A DNA stretch of 64,000 nucleotides from Streptomyces sp. NBC_01341 (lineage in GTDB: Bacteria > Actinomycetota > Actinomycetes > Streptomycetales > Streptomycetaceae): NCBI RefSeq assembly GCF_035946055.1, contig NZ_CP108364.1:3906001-3970000 (forward strand), in the 5' to 3' direction. The notes beneath the pieces are model-generated. The model did no database searches. It worked only from the letters and a program-made list of their open reading frames with translations, and was not told where the DNA came from. Below are positions 43,747 through 51,473 of this stretch, in pieces (position 1 is the stretch's first letter; every line of letters starts with the position of its first letter). The position numbers and the translations under genes were made by a program.

Positions 43747-44613
43747 GTGGTTTCGAGGATGAGCCCCACCGTCAGGAAGCGCCGCCTGGGAGCCGAGCTC
43801 CGTCGACTACGCATCGAATGCGGACTGACCGGCGGGCAGGTCGCCCAGCGCCTCCTGATCTCCCAGCCGAAGATCAGCCGCATGGAGAACGGCCACTGCG
43901 CCATCAGCCCCCGCGATGTCCGCGACCTGTGCGCGCTCTACGGCGTTACAGACCAGCAGATACTCGACTCCTTGATGCGGATGGCGAAAGAATCCGCACA
44001 ACAGGGCTGGTGGAATGCCTACGGCGACATCCCCTACAGCATCTACATCGGCCTGGAGACCGACGCACACTCCATCCGCTCCTTCGCGCCCATGGTCATC
44101 CCCGATCTGCTGCAGACCCCCGGCTACGCCCAGGCAGTCATCGAGGAAACGATCCCGCTGATCACCGTCGAGCAGGCATCCAACCGCCTGAAGGTGCGAC
44201 TGCGCCGCCAGCACCGGATCTACGACCACGCCGACCCGCTGCGCCTGTGCGTCATCCTCGATGAATCAACGCTACGTCGAGTCGTGGGCAGCCCCGGCCT
44301 CATGCGCGAACAACTGGAGCACCTGAACGCACTGAGCGCCGAGCCGCACATCACTGTGCAGGTCCTCCCCTACAGTGCGGGTGCCCTCCCCGGTGCCGTA
44401 GGACAGTTCTCGACCCTGAGTTTCGCGGACAGCCCCGAGGCGGGCGTGGTCTACCTCGAAGGATCAACCAGCGACCTCTACCTGGAAAAACGATCCGACC
44501 TGGAGCATTACGAGGTCATCCACGCCCACCTGCGGGCTCGGGCGCTCAGCACCGACAACACCCGGCACTTCATCTCCGGCCTCATCGGGAGCTACGACGG
44601 CACACGTGGCTGA
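43747..44613 (+). CDS. Scr1-type HTH regulator (XRE with DUF5753)
   Basis: 288 residues. N-terminal XRE HTH (LGAELRRLRIECGLTGGQVAQRLLISQPKISRMENG) and a C-terminal DUF5753 domain (GWWNAYGDIPYSIYIGLETDAHSIR through YLEGSTSDLYLEK). This family is abundant in Streptomyces and normally has a small DUF397 partner gene directly downstream; none is visible here. The GTG is chosen because GGAG lies 11 nt upstream; an in-frame ATG at 43759 is an alternative. It may be an orphan regulator left from a mobile or degraded locus near the tRNA. Confidence 0.85.
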   Translation: MVSRMSPTVRKRRLGAELRRLRIECGLTGGQVAQRLLISQPKISRMENGHCAISPRDVRDLCALYGVTDQQILDSLMRMAKESAQQGWWNAYGDIPYSIYIGLETDAHSIRSFAPMVIPDLLQTPGYAQAVIEETIPLITVEQASNRLKVRLRRQHRIYDHADPLRLCVILDESTLRRVVGSPGLMREQLEHLNALSAEPHITVQVLPYSAGALPGAVGQFSTLSFADSPEAGVVYLEGSTSDLYLEKRSDLEHYEVIHAHLRARALSTDNTRHFISGLIGSYDGTRG

Positions 44614-45053
44614 GTGCCGCTGCGCCGTCGGGCGCGGGCACCGGGTAACGGCGGCCGGCTGTCGAGTGGCCGAGTGTGGTTCAGAATCACCTCGGTGTCG
44701 GCGATGGTCAGGCATTTGGCGTTGCCAACAGTGTGAAGACCGCGGACGAGGAAGGCGTAGTCGGTTCCCTCATCTTCACGGCCGGCAGGGTCGGTGACGA
44801 TCAGGCGTGCGGAGAGCGGGTCTGTTTCCAGAGTGGTGACCTGCTACCCGGCGTTGCCCAACCTGATCGTTGGCGAGCCTTCCAGGGTCAGCCGCCATGC
44901 GGTCGACACGACCCTCCCCGGAGGTGCCGCATCGCTCGTGATCTCGACCTGCGAGCAGCGGACCTCAGTGACTTGATCTTCGGCTTGGTGGTCTTGGCTC
45001 AGGAGGGCGGGCGCGGTGGTGCCCGTAGTGCAGCCGCCTCCCGGAGGCCGCAA
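44592..45053 (-). pseudogene. Reading frame interrupted by one stop codon
   Basis: On the minus strand one frame reads coherently through VEITSDAAPPGRVVSTAWR and LEGSPTIRLGNAG, then meets TAG (44844-44846), and continues in the same frame with QVTTLETDPLSARLIVTDP, DEGTDYAFLVRGLHTVGNA and CLTIADTEVILNHT to a stop at 44592. Both halves have protein-like composition, so a single nonsense change in one gene is the simplest reading. The family is not recognised. It lies between the Scr1-type regulator and the tRNA gene. Confidence 0.5.
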
Positions 45054-45227
45054 CTCTCAGTCGTGCGTTGAGCCTGCCATTGCACTTGCGGAGGAACGTT
45101 CCATCGGGATGGTGTGGCGCCAATCACAGGGCATATATGGGAGTTGGGGCATACGGAGGGCACGGCGGCCCCTAGAGGTCTAGACAACGACGAACCCCCA
45201 GGCCGATGACCTGGGGGTTCGTGGAAG
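45054..45227. other. Tail of region next to tRNA-Gly
   Basis: Non-coding sequence downstream (minus strand) of the tRNA, including its terminator at 45190-45222. Together with the broken frame it fills the 600 bp between the regulator and the tRNA. Confidence 0.4.
45190..45222 (-). terminator. Terminator of tRNA-Gly transcript
   Basis: Perfect 13-bp arms ACGAACCCCCAGG / CCTGGGGGTTCGT with a 7-nt loop, starting 5 nt beyond the tRNA 3' end on the minus strand. Confidence 0.85.
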
Positions 45228-45298
45228 AGCGGGTGACGAGAATCGAACTCGCGCTCTGAGCTTGGGAAGCTCATGTTCTACCATTAAACTACACCCGC
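45228..45298 (-). tRNA. tRNA-Gly (anticodon CCC)
   Basis: 71-nt cloverleaf on the minus strand. Acceptor arms GCGGGTG / CACCCGC pair perfectly with discriminator T; D-arm TAGTTTAATGGTA, anticodon loop TTCCCAA on a TGAGC/GCTCA stem gives CCC (reads GGG, glycine), and the T-arm contains GTTCGATTC. The CCA end is not encoded. tRNA genes are common integration sites, but no integrase or repeated 3' end was found in the window. Confidence 0.97.
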
Positions 45299-45520
45299 GA
45301 AGCGCGCCGATCATCGGCAGTGCAACGCCCATACTGTACCCCATCCCAGGCCCCCGGCGTGTTCGCCGCGGGGCCTGCGTGTTGTCCCGGGGTGTGGATG
45401 CGGTTGCGCGCGGCCGGAGTTGAGGGCGTAGCGTGAGCGGTCGGAGTGCCGCGTGGAGTGGCGTCCTGTTCATCCCCTAATGTGGCGGTCTCGTCCATGG
45501 CGTGTTGGGGAAGGGACTTG

Positions 45521-45694
45521 ATGGAGTCGATGGAGCGCACCGTCGTCCGCTGTGCCGAAGGGCATGTTTTCGCTACCTCGTCGTTCCCGATGCAGCAGCT
45601 CGGGCCCGACCGGATCGGCCCCGGGCGGCTCATCCGCTGCCCGCGCTGCGCTCGGTTGCGGCAAGTGGTGCCTGTGTCGTTCGAGCGGCGGTAG
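45521..45694 (+). CDS. Small zinc-ribbon-like protein next to dcd
   Basis: 57 residues: RTVVRCAEGHVFATSSFPMQ and LIRCPRCARLRQVVPV give one Cys in CAEGH and a CPRC pair, a possible zinc knuckle. AAGGGA lies 5 nt upstream of the ATG; a second in-frame ATG is 9 nt downstream. It is 90 bp upstream of dcd in the same direction. Unknown function. Confidence 0.6.
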   Translation: MESMERTVVRCAEGHVFATSSFPMQQLGPDRIGPGRLIRCPRCARLRQVVPVSFERR

Positions 45695-45784
45695 TGGCGG
45701 CAGGCGGAACCGGGACATAGGTGGGGCAGGCGCGCGGGGCGGTCCGGTTGGGGCGGGCCCGCGCGTTCTGCGTATCCTCGGACC

Positions 45785-46360
45785 GTGCTTCTCTCAGATA
45801 AGGACCTCCGGGCCGAGATCGATGCCGGGCGGGTTCGCATTGACCCGTTCGACGCTTCGATGGTGCAGCCCTCGAGCATCGATGTGCGGCTTGACCGTTA
45901 CTTCCGGGTGTTCGAGAACCACCGCTATCCGCATATCGATCCCTCCGTCGAGCAGGTCGACCTGACCCGTCAGGTCGAGCCCGAGGGCGACGAGCCGTTC
46001 ATTCTCCATCCGGGGGAGTTCGTCCTGGCCTCGACGTACGAGGTCATCTCCCTTCCCGACGACCTCGCGTCGCGGCTGGAGGGGAAGAGTTCGCTCGGGC
46101 GGCTCGGGCTGGTGACGCATTCGACCGCCGGTTTCATCGACCCCGGTTTCTCGGGTCACGTGACGCTGGAGCTGTCGAATCTCGCGACGTTGCCGATAAA
46201 GCTCTGGCCGGGAATGAAGATCGGGCAGCTGTGCATGTTCCGGCTGACGTCCTCCTCCGAGTTCCCGTACGGATCCGAGCGGTACGGATCGCGTTATCAG
46301 GGCCAGCGCGGGCCGACGGCCTCGCGTTCCTTCATGAATTTCCATCGGACTCAGGTGTGA
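45785..46360 (+). CDS. dcd: dCTP deaminase
   Basis: 191 residues from a GTG start. Homotrimeric enzyme that deaminates dCTP to dUTP in pyrimidine deoxynucleotide synthesis; actinobacterial forms are often bifunctional deaminase/dUTPases. Signature regions: PSSIDVRLDRYFRVF, LEGKSSLGRLGLVTHSTAGFIDPGF with the catalytic Glu/Arg/Ser cluster, and the C-terminal SRYQGQRGPTASRSF. Length and motifs fit the family exactly. It is followed 6 bp later by a phosphoribosyltransferase gene, probably in one operon. Confidence 0.97.
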   Translation: MLLSDKDLRAEIDAGRVRIDPFDASMVQPSSIDVRLDRYFRVFENHRYPHIDPSVEQVDLTRQVEPEGDEPFILHPGEFVLASTYEVISLPDDLASRLEGKSSLGRLGLVTHSTAGFIDPGFSGHVTLELSNLATLPIKLWPGMKIGQLCMFRLTSSSEFPYGSERYGSRYQGQRGPTASRSFMNFHRTQV

Positions 46361-46366
46361 TACGGC

Positions 46367-46867
46367 ATGGCTGGTGAGGCGCGGGAGAATCTGACGTACG
46401 AGGCCTTCGGGACCGCCGTGCGCGAGCTGGCCCAGGCGGTCGCCGACGACGGCTACGAACCGGACGTCGTGCTGAGCATCGCGCGCGGCGGCGTATTCGT
46501 CGCGGGTGGTCTGGCGTATGCCCTGGACTGCAAGAACATCCACCTGGTGAACGTCGAGTTCTACACCGGCGTGGGCACCACCCTGGAAATGCCCGTCATG
46601 CTGGCACCCGTCCCGAACGCGATCGACTTCACGCGCAAGAAGGTCCTGATCGCCGACGACGTCGCCGACACCGGCAAGACGCTGAAGCTCGTCCGCGACT
46701 TCTGCGTGGACCATGTCGCCGAGGTGCGCAGCGCGGTCATCTACGAGAAGTCGCAGTCGCTCGTGAAGTGCGAATACGTGTGGAAGAAGACCGATCAGTG
46801 GATCAACTTCCCGTGGAGCGTGGAAAAGCCCGTCGTGCGTCGTGAAGGGCAGATTCTCGACTCGTAG
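46367..46867 (+). CDS. Type I phosphoribosyltransferase
   Basis: 166 residues. The PRPP-binding signature VLIADDVADTGKTLKLV is intact, and VVLSIARGGVFVAGGLAYAL is the upstream PP-binding loop. The hood region (VKCEYVWKKTDQWINFPW) resembles xanthine-guanine-type enzymes, so it may salvage a purine base by joining it to PRPP; the base is not determined. It lies 6 bp after dcd, and a very strong terminator follows. Confidence 0.9.
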   Translation: MAGEARENLTYEAFGTAVRELAQAVADDGYEPDVVLSIARGGVFVAGGLAYALDCKNIHLVNVEFYTGVGTTLEMPVMLAPVPNAIDFTRKKVLIADDVADTGKTLKLVRDFCVDHVAEVRSAVIYEKSQSLVKCEYVWKKTDQWINFPWSVEKPVVRREGQILDS

Positions 46868-46897
46868 AGCATCAGCGGGAACGGAAGGGCAGAGCGG

Positions 46898-46934
46898 AAA
46901 AGGGCTCCCGGTGCCTGGCACCGGGAGCCCTTTT
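46898..46934 (+). terminator. Strong intrinsic terminator after dcd operon
   Basis: Perfect 16-bp stem (46898-46913 with 46919-46934), 5-nt loop, right arm ending in TTTT followed by CTCG. Convergent with the Yip1 gene. Confidence 0.93.
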
Positions 46935-46965
46935 CTCGTCCGCCTGTCACATCGTGCCGCGTGCG

Positions 46966-47904
46966 TCAGATCGTGCCGAGCTTGATGATCGACAGCAGGG
47001 CGACCAGCTGGATCGCGGAGGCGCCGAGTGCCTTCGGCCAGGGCAGGTCGTGCGACTTGCTCACCATGGAGGTGAACAGTGCTCCGGCGGCCAGCCAGGT
47101 GACCCATCCGAGGATCTGGACCAGGGAGTTCTCGCCGCCCAGGAAGAGGGCGAACACCAGGCGGGGTGCGTCCGTGATCGACATGATGAGCATCGACAGG
47201 CCCACGGTGGGCTGCCAGGAGCCGGTGCCGCCGAGCTGACGGGCCAGAGTGTGGGTGACCGCGCCGAGGACCAGGCCACCGACGACGAAGCCGATGCCGG
47301 TGAAGATGACGTACGGGGCGGCCGTGGAGACCTCCGCGTGGATCGCCTCGTCGCGGGCCTGGTCGAAGCCGAAGAGCGCGAGCAGTCCGTAGACGAACGT
47401 GACGACGATCGCGGGGCCCCAGACGGGGTAGTCGCGCATCTGCCAGAACGTCGGCCCGGGGCGCATCACGATGCCGCTCAGCAGTTGCTTCCAGGGGAGC
47501 CGCGGGCCCGAGGGCTGTGCGGGGGCCTGGCCGGCCTGGTAGGTGTTCCCGTCGCCGTACGCGTCCTCGTCGATGCTGAACGCCTGGGTGTGTCCAGGTG
47601 CGTTGGCGTACGGGTCGTGCTGCGCGGGCTGCTGGTACGGGTCGCCGAAGTACTCCGGTTCGCCGTGCCCGCCGCCGCGCCCGCCTCCCTGCCCGTGACC
47701 ACCCCCGTGTCCGTTGCCGCCGTGCCCGCCGCCGTACGGGCCGCCCTGGGGGCCGCCGCGCGATGCGCCGCCGCCACCTGCCGGGGGCCACGACTGACGG
47801 CCGTAGGGCGGCGATGGTGCCTGCGCGCCGTACGGCTGTTGCTGCTGCGGGTGTTGTTGCGGTGTGCGGTTGTCCCGGCCGCGTCCGATCCTGAATCCAG
47901 CCAC
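46966..47904 (-). CDS. Yip1-family membrane protein with disordered N-terminus
   Basis: 312 residues. The N-terminal 130 residues are low complexity (Gln/Pro/Gly/His-rich with HGGNGHGGGHGQGGG), followed by a Yip1 domain with about five helices (about 165-310): WGPAIVVTFVYGLLALFGF, YVIFTGIGFVVGGLVLGAV, LVQILGWVTWLAAGALFTSM and AIQLVALLSIIKLGTI. Bacterial Yip1 proteins are membrane proteins of unclear role, possibly transport-related. Convergent with the dcd operon. Confidence 0.85.
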   Translation of the reverse strand: MAGFRIGRGRDNRTPQQHPQQQQPYGAQAPSPPYGRQSWPPAGGGGASRGGPQGGPYGGGHGGNGHGGGHGQGGGRGGGHGEPEYFGDPYQQPAQHDPYANAPGHTQAFSIDEDAYGDGNTYQAGQAPAQPSGPRLPWKQLLSGIVMRPGPTFWQMRDYPVWGPAIVVTFVYGLLALFGFDQARDEAIHAEVSTAAPYVIFTGIGFVVGGLVLGAVTHTLARQLGGTGSWQPTVGLSMLIMSITDAPRLVFALFLGGENSLVQILGWVTWLAAGALFTSMVSKSHDLPWPKALGASAIQLVALLSIIKLGTI

Positions 47905-48056
47905 ACATCGAACGTACCTGGTCCATGTGGGTGCGGTGTGTGGGCCGGGGGAACAGGGGCGCCTTTGCGGCCTAGCTGTGACATCCCCTAAGGGGTCCCC
48001 GGGGGGTCAGCCCCACCCGGGACGGTCCCGGAGGCACCGATGCGGAAGGCCCCGGA

Positions 48057-48109
48057 CGCACGGAAGCGGCCGATCCTGCCCCCGAGGCAGGTCCGGCCGC
48101 TTCCGTGCG
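48057..48109 (-). terminator. Terminator of Fe-S oxidoreductase gene
   Basis: Perfect 15-bp arms (48057-48071 and 48095-48109) enclosing a smaller CCTGCC/GGCAGG hairpin, 16 bp past the stop. Confidence 0.75.
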
Positions 48110-48124
48110 GCAGGTGAGCGCCGG

Positions 48125-50392
48125 CTACTTCACCGGCTCCGGCTCCGGACGGTCGGCCGTCTCCGGCTCGTCCGCCGGGTCGGCAGGGGTCTTCACCGAC
48201 TCCAGCAGCAGCTGAGAGACGTCGACCACCTGGATCGACTCCTTCGCCTGGCCGTCGTTCTTCTTGCCGTTGACCGAGTCGGTCAGCATGACGAGGCAGA
48301 ACGGGCAGGCCGTGGAGACGATGTCCGGGTTGAGGGAGAGGGCTTCGTCGACGCGCTCGTTGTTGATGCGCTTGCCGATCCGCTCCTCCATCCACATCCG
48401 GGCACCACCGGCGCCGCAGCAGAAGCCGCGCTCCTTGTGCCGGTGCATCTCCTCGTTCCGCAGACCCGGCACCTTCGCGATGATCTCGCGCGGGGGCGTG
48501 TAGATCTTGTTGTGACGGCCCAGGTAGCAGGGGTCGTGGTACGTGATCAGACCCTCGACCGGCGTCACCGGGATCAGCTTGCCCTCGTCCACCAGGTGCT
48601 GGAGCAGCTGCGTGTGGTGGATGACCTCGTACTCTCCGCCGAGTTGCGGGTACTCGTTCGCGATCGTGTTGAAGCAGTGCGGGCAGGTCGCGACGATCTT
48701 CTTCGCGGACTTGGCCTTCTTCGTCGAGTCGTCCTCGTCATCCTCACCGAACGCCATGTTCAGCATCGCGACGTTCTCCTGGCCGAGCTGCTGGAACAGC
48801 GGCTCGTTGCCGAGGCGGCGGGCGGAGTCACCGGTGCACTTCTCGTCGCCGCCCATGATCGCGAACTTGACGCCCGCGATGTGGAGGAGCTCCGCGAAGG
48901 CCTTCGTGGTCTTCTTGGCGCGGTCCTCGAGGGCGCCCGCGCAGCCGACCCAGTAGAGGTAGTCGACCTCGCCGAGGTCCTCGACGTCCTTGCCCACGAT
49001 CGGGACCTCGAAGTCGACCTCCTTGGTCCACTCGACGCGCTGCTTCTTGGCGAGCCCCCAGGGGTTGCCCTTCTTCTCCAGGTTCTTGAGCATCGTGCCC
49101 GCCTCGGACGGGAACGCGGACTCGATCATCACCTGGTAGCGGCGCATGTCGACGATGTGGTCGATGTGCTCGATGTCGACCGGGCACTGCTCCACGCACG
49201 CACCGCAGGTGGTGCAGGACCAGAGCACGTCCGGGTCGATGACGCCGTTCTCCTCCAGCGTCCCGACGAGGGGGCGCTCGGCCTCGGCGAGGGCCGACGC
49301 GGGGACGTCCTTCAGGGCCTCGGCGGAGGCCTTCTCGTTGCCCTCCATGTCCTTGCCGCCGCCCGCCAGCAGGTACGGGGCCTTGGCGTGCGCGTGGTCA
49401 CGCAGGGACATGATCAGGAGCTTCGGGGACAGCGGCTTGCCGGTGTTCCAGGCGGGGCACTGCGACTGGCAGCGACCGCACTCGGTGCACGTGGAGAAGT
49501 CGAGGATGCCCTTCCAGGAGAACTGCTCGACCTGGGAGACACCGAAGGTGTCGTCCTCGCCCGGGTCCTCCCAGTCGATCTCCTTGCCGCCGCTGGTCAT
49601 CGGCTGCAGGGCGCCGAGCGCGACCGCGCCGTCGGCGTTCCGCTTGAACCAGATGTTCGGGAAACCGAGGAAGCGGTGCCAGGCCACACCCATGTTGGTG
49701 TTGAGCGAGACCGTGATCATCCAGATCAGCGAGACGCCGATCTTCACCATCGCGGTGAAGTAGATGAGGTTCTGGAGGGTGCCGAGCGCCAGGCCCTTGA
49801 AGGCGAGGACGAGCGGATACGAGACGAAGTACGCGGCCTCGTAGCCCTCGACGTGGTGGATCGCGCCTTCGAGGCCGCGCAGGGTGAGGATCGCCAGGCC
49901 GATGACGAGGATGACGTACTCGACGAAGTACGCCTGCCAGGCCTTGGAGCCGGCGAAGCGGGACTTGCGGCCGGCCCGGGAGGGCAGGTTCAGCAGCCGG
50001 ATCGCCATCAGGGTGACGATGCCGAGGACGGTCATGATGCCGATGAACTCGATGTAGAGCTCGAACGGCAGCCAGTCGCCGATGATCGGCAGCACCCAGT
50101 CGGCCTGGAAGAGCTGTCCGTACGCCTGGAGCAGCGTCGGCGGCAGTGTCAGGAAGCCGATCGCGACGAACCAGTGGGCGAAACCGACGATTCCCCACCG
50201 GTTCATCCGGGTGTGGCCGAGGAATTCCTTGACCAGGGTGATCGTGCGCTGCTTGGGATCGTCGGTGCGGCTGCCTGCCGGTACCGGCTGTCCGAGACGG
50301 ACGAACCGGTAGATCTGCGCGACGGCTCGGACGATGAGCGCAACGCCGACGACGGTCAGCACCAGCGACACGATGATCGCGGCGAGTTGCAT
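48125..50392 (-). CDS. Membrane-bound (Fe-S)-binding oxidoreductase (heterodisulfide reductase-like)
   Basis: 755 residues. N-terminal membrane domain with about five helices (about 3-250, the NarI-like region), a ferredoxin-type domain with two 4Fe-4S motifs (CTECGRCQSQCP near 305 and CTTCGACVEQCP near 400), and C-terminal CCG-type repeats (CPHCFNT, YHDPCYLGRH, RGFCCGAGGARMW, STACPFC). The pattern is that of HdrD/GlpC-like electron-transfer proteins that couple acyl-CoA dehydrogenase or ETF oxidation to the quinone pool. Start chosen at the ATG with GAGGAG upstream. Single gene. Confidence 0.9.
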   Translation of the reverse strand: MQLAAIIVSLVLTVVGVALIVRAVAQIYRFVRLGQPVPAGSRTDDPKQRTITLVKEFLGHTRMNRWGIVGFAHWFVAIGFLTLPPTLLQAYGQLFQADWVLPIIGDWLPFELYIEFIGIMTVLGIVTLMAIRLLNLPSRAGRKSRFAGSKAWQAYFVEYVILVIGLAILTLRGLEGAIHHVEGYEAAYFVSYPLVLAFKGLALGTLQNLIYFTAMVKIGVSLIWMITVSLNTNMGVAWHRFLGFPNIWFKRNADGAVALGALQPMTSGGKEIDWEDPGEDDTFGVSQVEQFSWKGILDFSTCTECGRCQSQCPAWNTGKPLSPKLLIMSLRDHAHAKAPYLLAGGGKDMEGNEKASAEALKDVPASALAEAERPLVGTLEENGVIDPDVLWSCTTCGACVEQCPVDIEHIDHIVDMRRYQVMIESAFPSEAGTMLKNLEKKGNPWGLAKKQRVEWTKEVDFEVPIVGKDVEDLGEVDYLYWVGCAGALEDRAKKTTKAFAELLHIAGVKFAIMGGDEKCTGDSARRLGNEPLFQQLGQENVAMLNMAFGEDDEDDSTKKAKSAKKIVATCPHCFNTIANEYPQLGGEYEVIHHTQLLQHLVDEGKLIPVTPVEGLITYHDPCYLGRHNKIYTPPREIIAKVPGLRNEEMHRHKERGFCCGAGGARMWMEERIGKRINNERVDEALSLNPDIVSTACPFCLVMLTDSVNGKKNDGQAKESIQVVDVSQLLLESVKTPADPADEPETADRPEPEPVK

Positions 50393-50441
50393 TTGGGGGC
50401 TCCTCGGGCCTGCGAGGGTGGGATCCAGCGCGTACAAGTGA

Positions 50442-50455
50442 TTACTAAGCAGTAA
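50442..50455. promoter_or_regulatory. Operator-like palindrome upstream of Fe-S oxidoreductase
   Basis: TTACT-AAGC-AGTAA, an exact 5-bp inverted repeat in a locally AT-rich spot 50 bp upstream of the oxidoreductase start. Spacing and position fit a TetR-family operator; the regulator is not in the window. Confidence 0.4.
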
Positions 50456-50484
50456 CTTAATCAGTCTGTGCTGACACTATCCAC

Positions 50485-51156
50485 TTATTCCGCCACGCTG
50501 TAGCCGGGCAGGCGGTGATCTGTGTCGCTCAGGTGAGCCTTTCCCGGCAGCCTCAGAGCACTCAGGCCCGTGCGCAGGGGGATGCGGACGGATTGCGCCA
50601 GGATCGCCAGGTCGAGCCCCGCTCCATGATGCTCCGTGTAGTGCGCGTCCAGGAGGGCGGGTTCGTCCCAGGGCATTCCGGACCGGGCGCGCACCTGCGC
50701 CAGGCCGGTCAGGCCGGGCCGCACGGTGTGCCGCCAGCGCGACGCCGCGGCTCCGAGGAGTGCGGCCTGGTCCGGGGTGAGGGGCGCCGGGCCCACCATG
50801 GAGAGCTCTCCCCGTACGACGTGGGGCAGCCGGGACAGCAGGTCGAAACGGCACCGGCGGGTGCTCAGTGAGCGCAGCTCGAAGAGGCGGCCCCCCAGGC
50901 CCACCCTGGTCTCGCGTCGCACCACGCCTACGGGGCCGCCGCGCCGGCGGAGGGCGAGACCGGCGGCGGCGACCGCGAGGGCTGGGGTGGCGAGGAGCAG
51001 CAGGGTCGAGCCGAGCAACAGGTCCAGCGCCCGCTTGACGGTCAGGGCGGCGAGTGCGGCGGTCGCCTGCCCGGCGGTGTGGCGCGCCGCCCGCACCGGC
51101 GCCGAGGTCGCGAGGTGCCGTGTCCTTCGTGCCGCAGTCTGCTTCGCGTTCCGCAT
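50485..51156 (-). CDS. Short bacterial sugar transferase (WcaJ-like catalytic domain)
   Basis: 223 residues; start at an internal ATG because upstream codons are unbiased. Central hydrophobic segment LDLLLGSTLLLLATPALAVAAAGLALRRR followed by family motifs: FELRSL, RLPHVVRGELSMVGPAPL and RPGLTGLAQVRARS. These are the catalytic motifs of enzymes that attach a sugar phosphate to undecaprenyl phosphate. It lacks the four extra N-terminal helices of full-length WcaJ. Divergent from dnaK. Target polymer unknown. Confidence 0.85.
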   Translation of the reverse strand: MRNAKQTAARRTRHLATSAPVRAARHTAGQATAALAALTVKRALDLLLGSTLLLLATPALAVAAAGLALRRRGGPVGVVRRETRVGLGGRLFELRSLSTRRCRFDLLSRLPHVVRGELSMVGPAPLTPDQAALLGAAASRWRHTVRPGLTGLAQVRARSGMPWDEPALLDAHYTEHHGAGLDLAILAQSVRIPLRTGLSALRLPGKAHLSDTDHRLPGYSVAE

Positions 51157-51473
51157 TGCACCTGCCCGGGATCGGTGACGCGCCGTTATGACCGTCTCGC
51201 TGCATTTTGTGACAGAACGATCCCACGGTGCGATGGTGGCAGGGGTTGTTGTGGCGTGGGCCGCATCCCGGGTGTCGCGGATTCGTCGGGGAGGATCGCG
51301 GCCGGTGGGCGCGCCGGAGCGGCCCCTGCGTGTTGGATCTCGATAAAAACGCCAGTTCAGGTGGTCTATGAGCACATAAGTTGAGCGTAAGTCGCTCAGG
51401 TCCTTTGACTCCGCGGTGGGTGTCATGCATCCTTGAGTCAGATCCACTCAAGTAGTCAGTTGGAGGAATTGAA
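51157..51473. promoter_or_regulatory. dnaK promoter region
   Basis: 317 bp between the leftward sugar transferase gene and dnaK. TTGACT at 51403-51408 is a likely -35 element for dnaK. An imperfect inverted repeat TTGAGCG ... CGCTCAG (51379-51397) and the perfect HAIR site at 51432-51452 flank it, so HspR probably binds at more than one place. Confidence 0.6.
51432..51452 (+). promoter_or_regulatory. HAIR operator for HspR upstream of dnaK
   Basis: CTTGAGT, 7 nt, ACTCAAG: a perfect match to the HAIR consensus bound by HspR. It lies 21 bp before dnaK and just downstream of the likely promoter. HspR, the last gene of this operon, represses it with DnaK as co-repressor in streptomycetes (established). 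Confidence 0.92.

Noticed and set aside
45228..45298. tRNA-Gly as proven attachment site
   Set aside because: No repeat of the tRNA 3' end and no integrase in the window; left as a possibility in the findings only.
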